This document shows positions 4,873 through 6,120 of a stretch of DNA of 6,120 nt, in pieces (the stretch's first letter is position 1; each line of letters begins with the position of its first letter). The stretch lies in contig JASLGJ010000172.1 of assembly GCA_030150085.1 (NCBI GenBank), forward strand, positions 1 to 6,120, written 5' to 3'. Below the pieces are notes generated by a model. That model saw nothing but the letters and a program-made list of their open reading frames with translations. It searched no databases and was not told where the DNA came from. This DNA comes from Candidatus Elarobacter sp. Lineage in GTDB: Bacteria > Vulcanimicrobiota > Vulcanimicrobiia > Vulcanimicrobiales > Vulcanimicrobiaceae. The position numbers were made by a program, and so were the translations under genes.

Positions 4873-5526
4873 TCAACGGCCGAACCCATGTCGGATCACA
4901 AGGCCCGCATCGCCTTGGATTCCATCCTCCGACTTTGCGCTTGCCGACAGCTTGACGGCTGCCTGAGCGAAAGCTTCGAGTTCTGGAAGAACTTCCTCGA
5001 GGAATAGCTTGAGATCGCCAGTAGCCTCCTCGATCACCTCTAGTATTTCAACGAAGTGTCCGGGGCTATAGACTTTAGCGTTACCGAAATACGCAAGTTG
5101 TTTTGCGTGAACTAAACCGCCTGGATAGTCTTCGCTGACACACCACCGCCCATGTACGATGTTGTTCCGTGCATCTTGAAGATGCTGAATCCGCTTCAAC
5201 AACGATTCTAGGCGACTATGCTGTGCTCCGCTAAGCACGCGTTTCGAGGCGGCAAGTATGATCCTTCTCTTCTGAACGAAGTTTGGAATCGAGTCAAGCA
5301 CTTCGACGAGCGTAATGTCAGTTGAGTCCGAAAAGTGCCGATGGCCTACGACAAGCTTCGAGAACACAAGGGCGAGAAGCGTCTCAGTTTGGGACCACGC
5401 GCCGCAAATAGCACCGATCAACGCGGCTGACCCTGGAGCCGACAAAACGGCTCTCGGGCGGTCCAAAGCTTCCTCACCCATAAACGCGGGTGGTTGCGGT
5501 AAAGAACGTTGCTTCTTACCGGCCAT
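4873..5526 (-). CDS. HEPN-domain protein with R-x4-H motif, probable IS passenger
   Basis: A 217-residue soluble helical protein. The key sign is LQDARNNIVHGRWCV (residues 117-131): R120-NNIV-H125 is the R-x4-H motif of HEPN ribonucleases, in the common RN-x-I-x-HG form. A first helix pair, IGAICGAWSQTETLLALVFSKL (37-58), contains the W and E seen in HEPN proteins of this type, and helices follow at 100-118 and 155-198. HEPN proteins with this motif act as RNA-cutting toxins or antiviral effectors, but RNase activity here is inferred. The ATG at 5524-5526 lies within the end of the transposase gene, overlapping by 11 bases in another frame, so translation may be coupled; only a distant GGAAGG is seen upstream. 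G+C is about 43-52% in three samples (5041, 5101, 5281), well below neighbours. No antitoxin partner lies next to it on the visible side. Confidence 0.78.
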   Translation of the reverse strand: MAGKKQRSLPQPPAFMGEEALDRPRAVLSAPGSAALIGAICGAWSQTETLLALVFSKLVVGHRHFSDSTDITLVEVLDSIPNFVQKRRIILAASKRVLSGAQHSRLESLLKRIQHLQDARNNIVHGRWCVSEDYPGGLVHAKQLAYFGNAKVYSPGHFVEILEVIEEATGDLKLFLEEVLPELEAFAQAAVKLSASAKSEDGIQGDAGLVIRHGFGR

Positions 5527-6120
5527 GCTTGTTCGTTAGCGCCTTCCAGGTGAGCCGACGGCCATCGGCGCGTTTCACAACGGAGGCGAATCGAGGTCCG
5601 TCGTCGTTCTTACGCTCGTCGAAGCGATACACTTGCTCGGACAAGTAGCGGTCGAGGTGGCGCGGGTGAATGTGAATGTACGTGCCGCCGATGGTGCGCT
5701 TGAGCACCGCCCAGAAGCACTCGATGGTGTTCGTGTGGACGTTGCCTCGGACGTATTCTTCGATGGAATGGTTCACGGACGAATGGGTGAGGAAAAACTC
5801 ATTGATATGCGTGTAGAGCATGGACGAATCGGTGTAGACCGTCGCGTCGTGGTGGATGCTATCGCGCAGCACCGGAAGCACCGTGTTGTGCTGCACGTCC
5901 GGGACCTTCCACGCGCGCACCTTGCCGCCGCGCTGCACCATTCCGAGCACGGCCGTCTTCTCGTCGCGGTTGTCTCCCGACAGGCCGCGCGCCATCCGGC
6001 GCTCGCGCAGTTCGCGGCGCTTCGAGAGCGACTTGTTCTTGTGCTTGCCCCCGATGTAGGCTTCGTCCACCTCGACCGTGCCGGTGAACATGGCGAACTC
6101 GTCGGATTGCATGGCCTCGC
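5516..6120 (-). CDS. IS1595 family (ISXO2-like) transposase, 5' partial
   Basis: The C-terminal ~200 residues of a DDE/DDN-type transposase that cuts and moves its own insertion sequence. Counting from the Met codon at 6110-6112, the ISXO2-like core shows VEVDEAYIGGKH (residues 13-24, first catalytic Asp D16), VYTDSSMLY (92-100, second Asp D95) and VHTNTIECFWAVLKRT (125-140), which holds N128, E131 and K138 of the family's D-D-N/E-K signature. The end (151-166) has RHLDRYLSEQVYRFDER, also typical. The frame stays open upstream of that Met to the window edge, and the family normally has an N-terminal zinc ribbon for about 300 residues in total, so the true start lies outside. No frameshift or stop breaks the visible part, so the gene may be active. 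The sample 5701-5760 is about 57% G+C. Confidence 0.92.
   Translation of the reverse strand, partial: EAMQSDEFAMFTGTVEVDEAYIGGKHKNKSLSKRRELRERRMARGLSGDNRDEKTAVLGMVQRGGKVRAWKVPDVQHNTVLPVLRDSIHHDATVYTDSSMLYTHINEFFLTHSSVNHSIEEYVRGNVHTNTIECFWAVLKRTIGGTYIHIHPRHLDRYLSEQVYRFDERKNDDGPRFASVVKRADGRRLTWKALTNKHGR

Larger units (their letters stand above)
4850..6120 (-). mobile_element. IS1595-family element with HEPN passenger gene (right end outside window)
   Basis: The region holds an IS1595/ISXO2-like transposase and, overlapping its 3' end on the same strand, a HEPN gene. The first clear change of base composition lies between the small gene stop at 4849 and the HEPN stop at 4873, where the AT-rich stretch beginning GGTTTATTCGG would be the likely terminal repeat. 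Passenger genes are known in the IS1595 family. The other end is beyond base 6120, so neither inverted repeats nor a target duplication could be checked; the left border is an inference. Confidence 0.5.

Noticed and set aside
4693..5007. A 104-codon plus-strand frame starting at GTG with GGAGG six bases upstream
   Set aside because: The ribosome site is ideally spaced, but the second half is antisense to the HEPN gene and the first half is a shifted frame of the small peptide gene, with no family likeness. The in-frame ATG at 4697 uses the same site more credibly.
1..6120. CRISPR array, tRNA or rRNA genes
   Set aside because: No regularly spaced direct repeats, cloverleaf with a T-loop, or conserved rRNA strings were seen on either strand.

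Overview
The window comes from a high-GC bacterium. Hand-counted 60-base samples reach about 80% G+C in the housekeeping-like genes (for example 241-300 and 2701-2760). Several genes that look acquired drop to about 43-52%. Nothing here fixes the taxon. A HypF carbamoyltransferase end implies a [NiFe]-hydrogenase maturation locus just upstream.

Left part, plus strand (1-1341): the C-terminal end of hypF, then two small genes overlapping by ATGA. The first encodes a HEPN protein of the UPF0332 type. The second looks like the C-terminal half of a minimal nucleotidyltransferase (MNT) without the usual GS motif. They end tail to tail with the next operon, sharing the palindrome CTAG as both stop codons.

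Middle part, minus strand (3876 down to 1338): a tight three-gene set of an atypical SAM-dependent methyltransferase, an exported class A beta-lactamase with unusual omega-loop residues, and an aldo/keto reductase. Gaps are 16 and 30 bases, so they are probably co-transcribed.

Small-gene cluster (3939-4849): on the minus strand, an 86-residue Trp-rich protein built on a repeated F-x-P-x-x-A-x-x-W unit is coupled to an XRE-type HTH regulator. On the plus strand, divergently, lie a ribbon-helix-helix-like protein and a 41-50 residue peptide. The shared upstream region carries two TTCCCGGG boxes, good candidates for an operator.

Right part, minus strand (4850-6120): an IS1595-family (ISXO2-like) transposase, cut by the window end, overlaps by 11 bases a 217-residue HEPN protein with an intact R-x4-H motif and much lower G+C. 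This looks like an insertion sequence carrying a HEPN passenger gene. The most interesting points are this IS/HEPN unit, the reduced HEPN-MNT pair, the repeat protein with its divergent regulators, and the altered beta-lactamase active-site loop.
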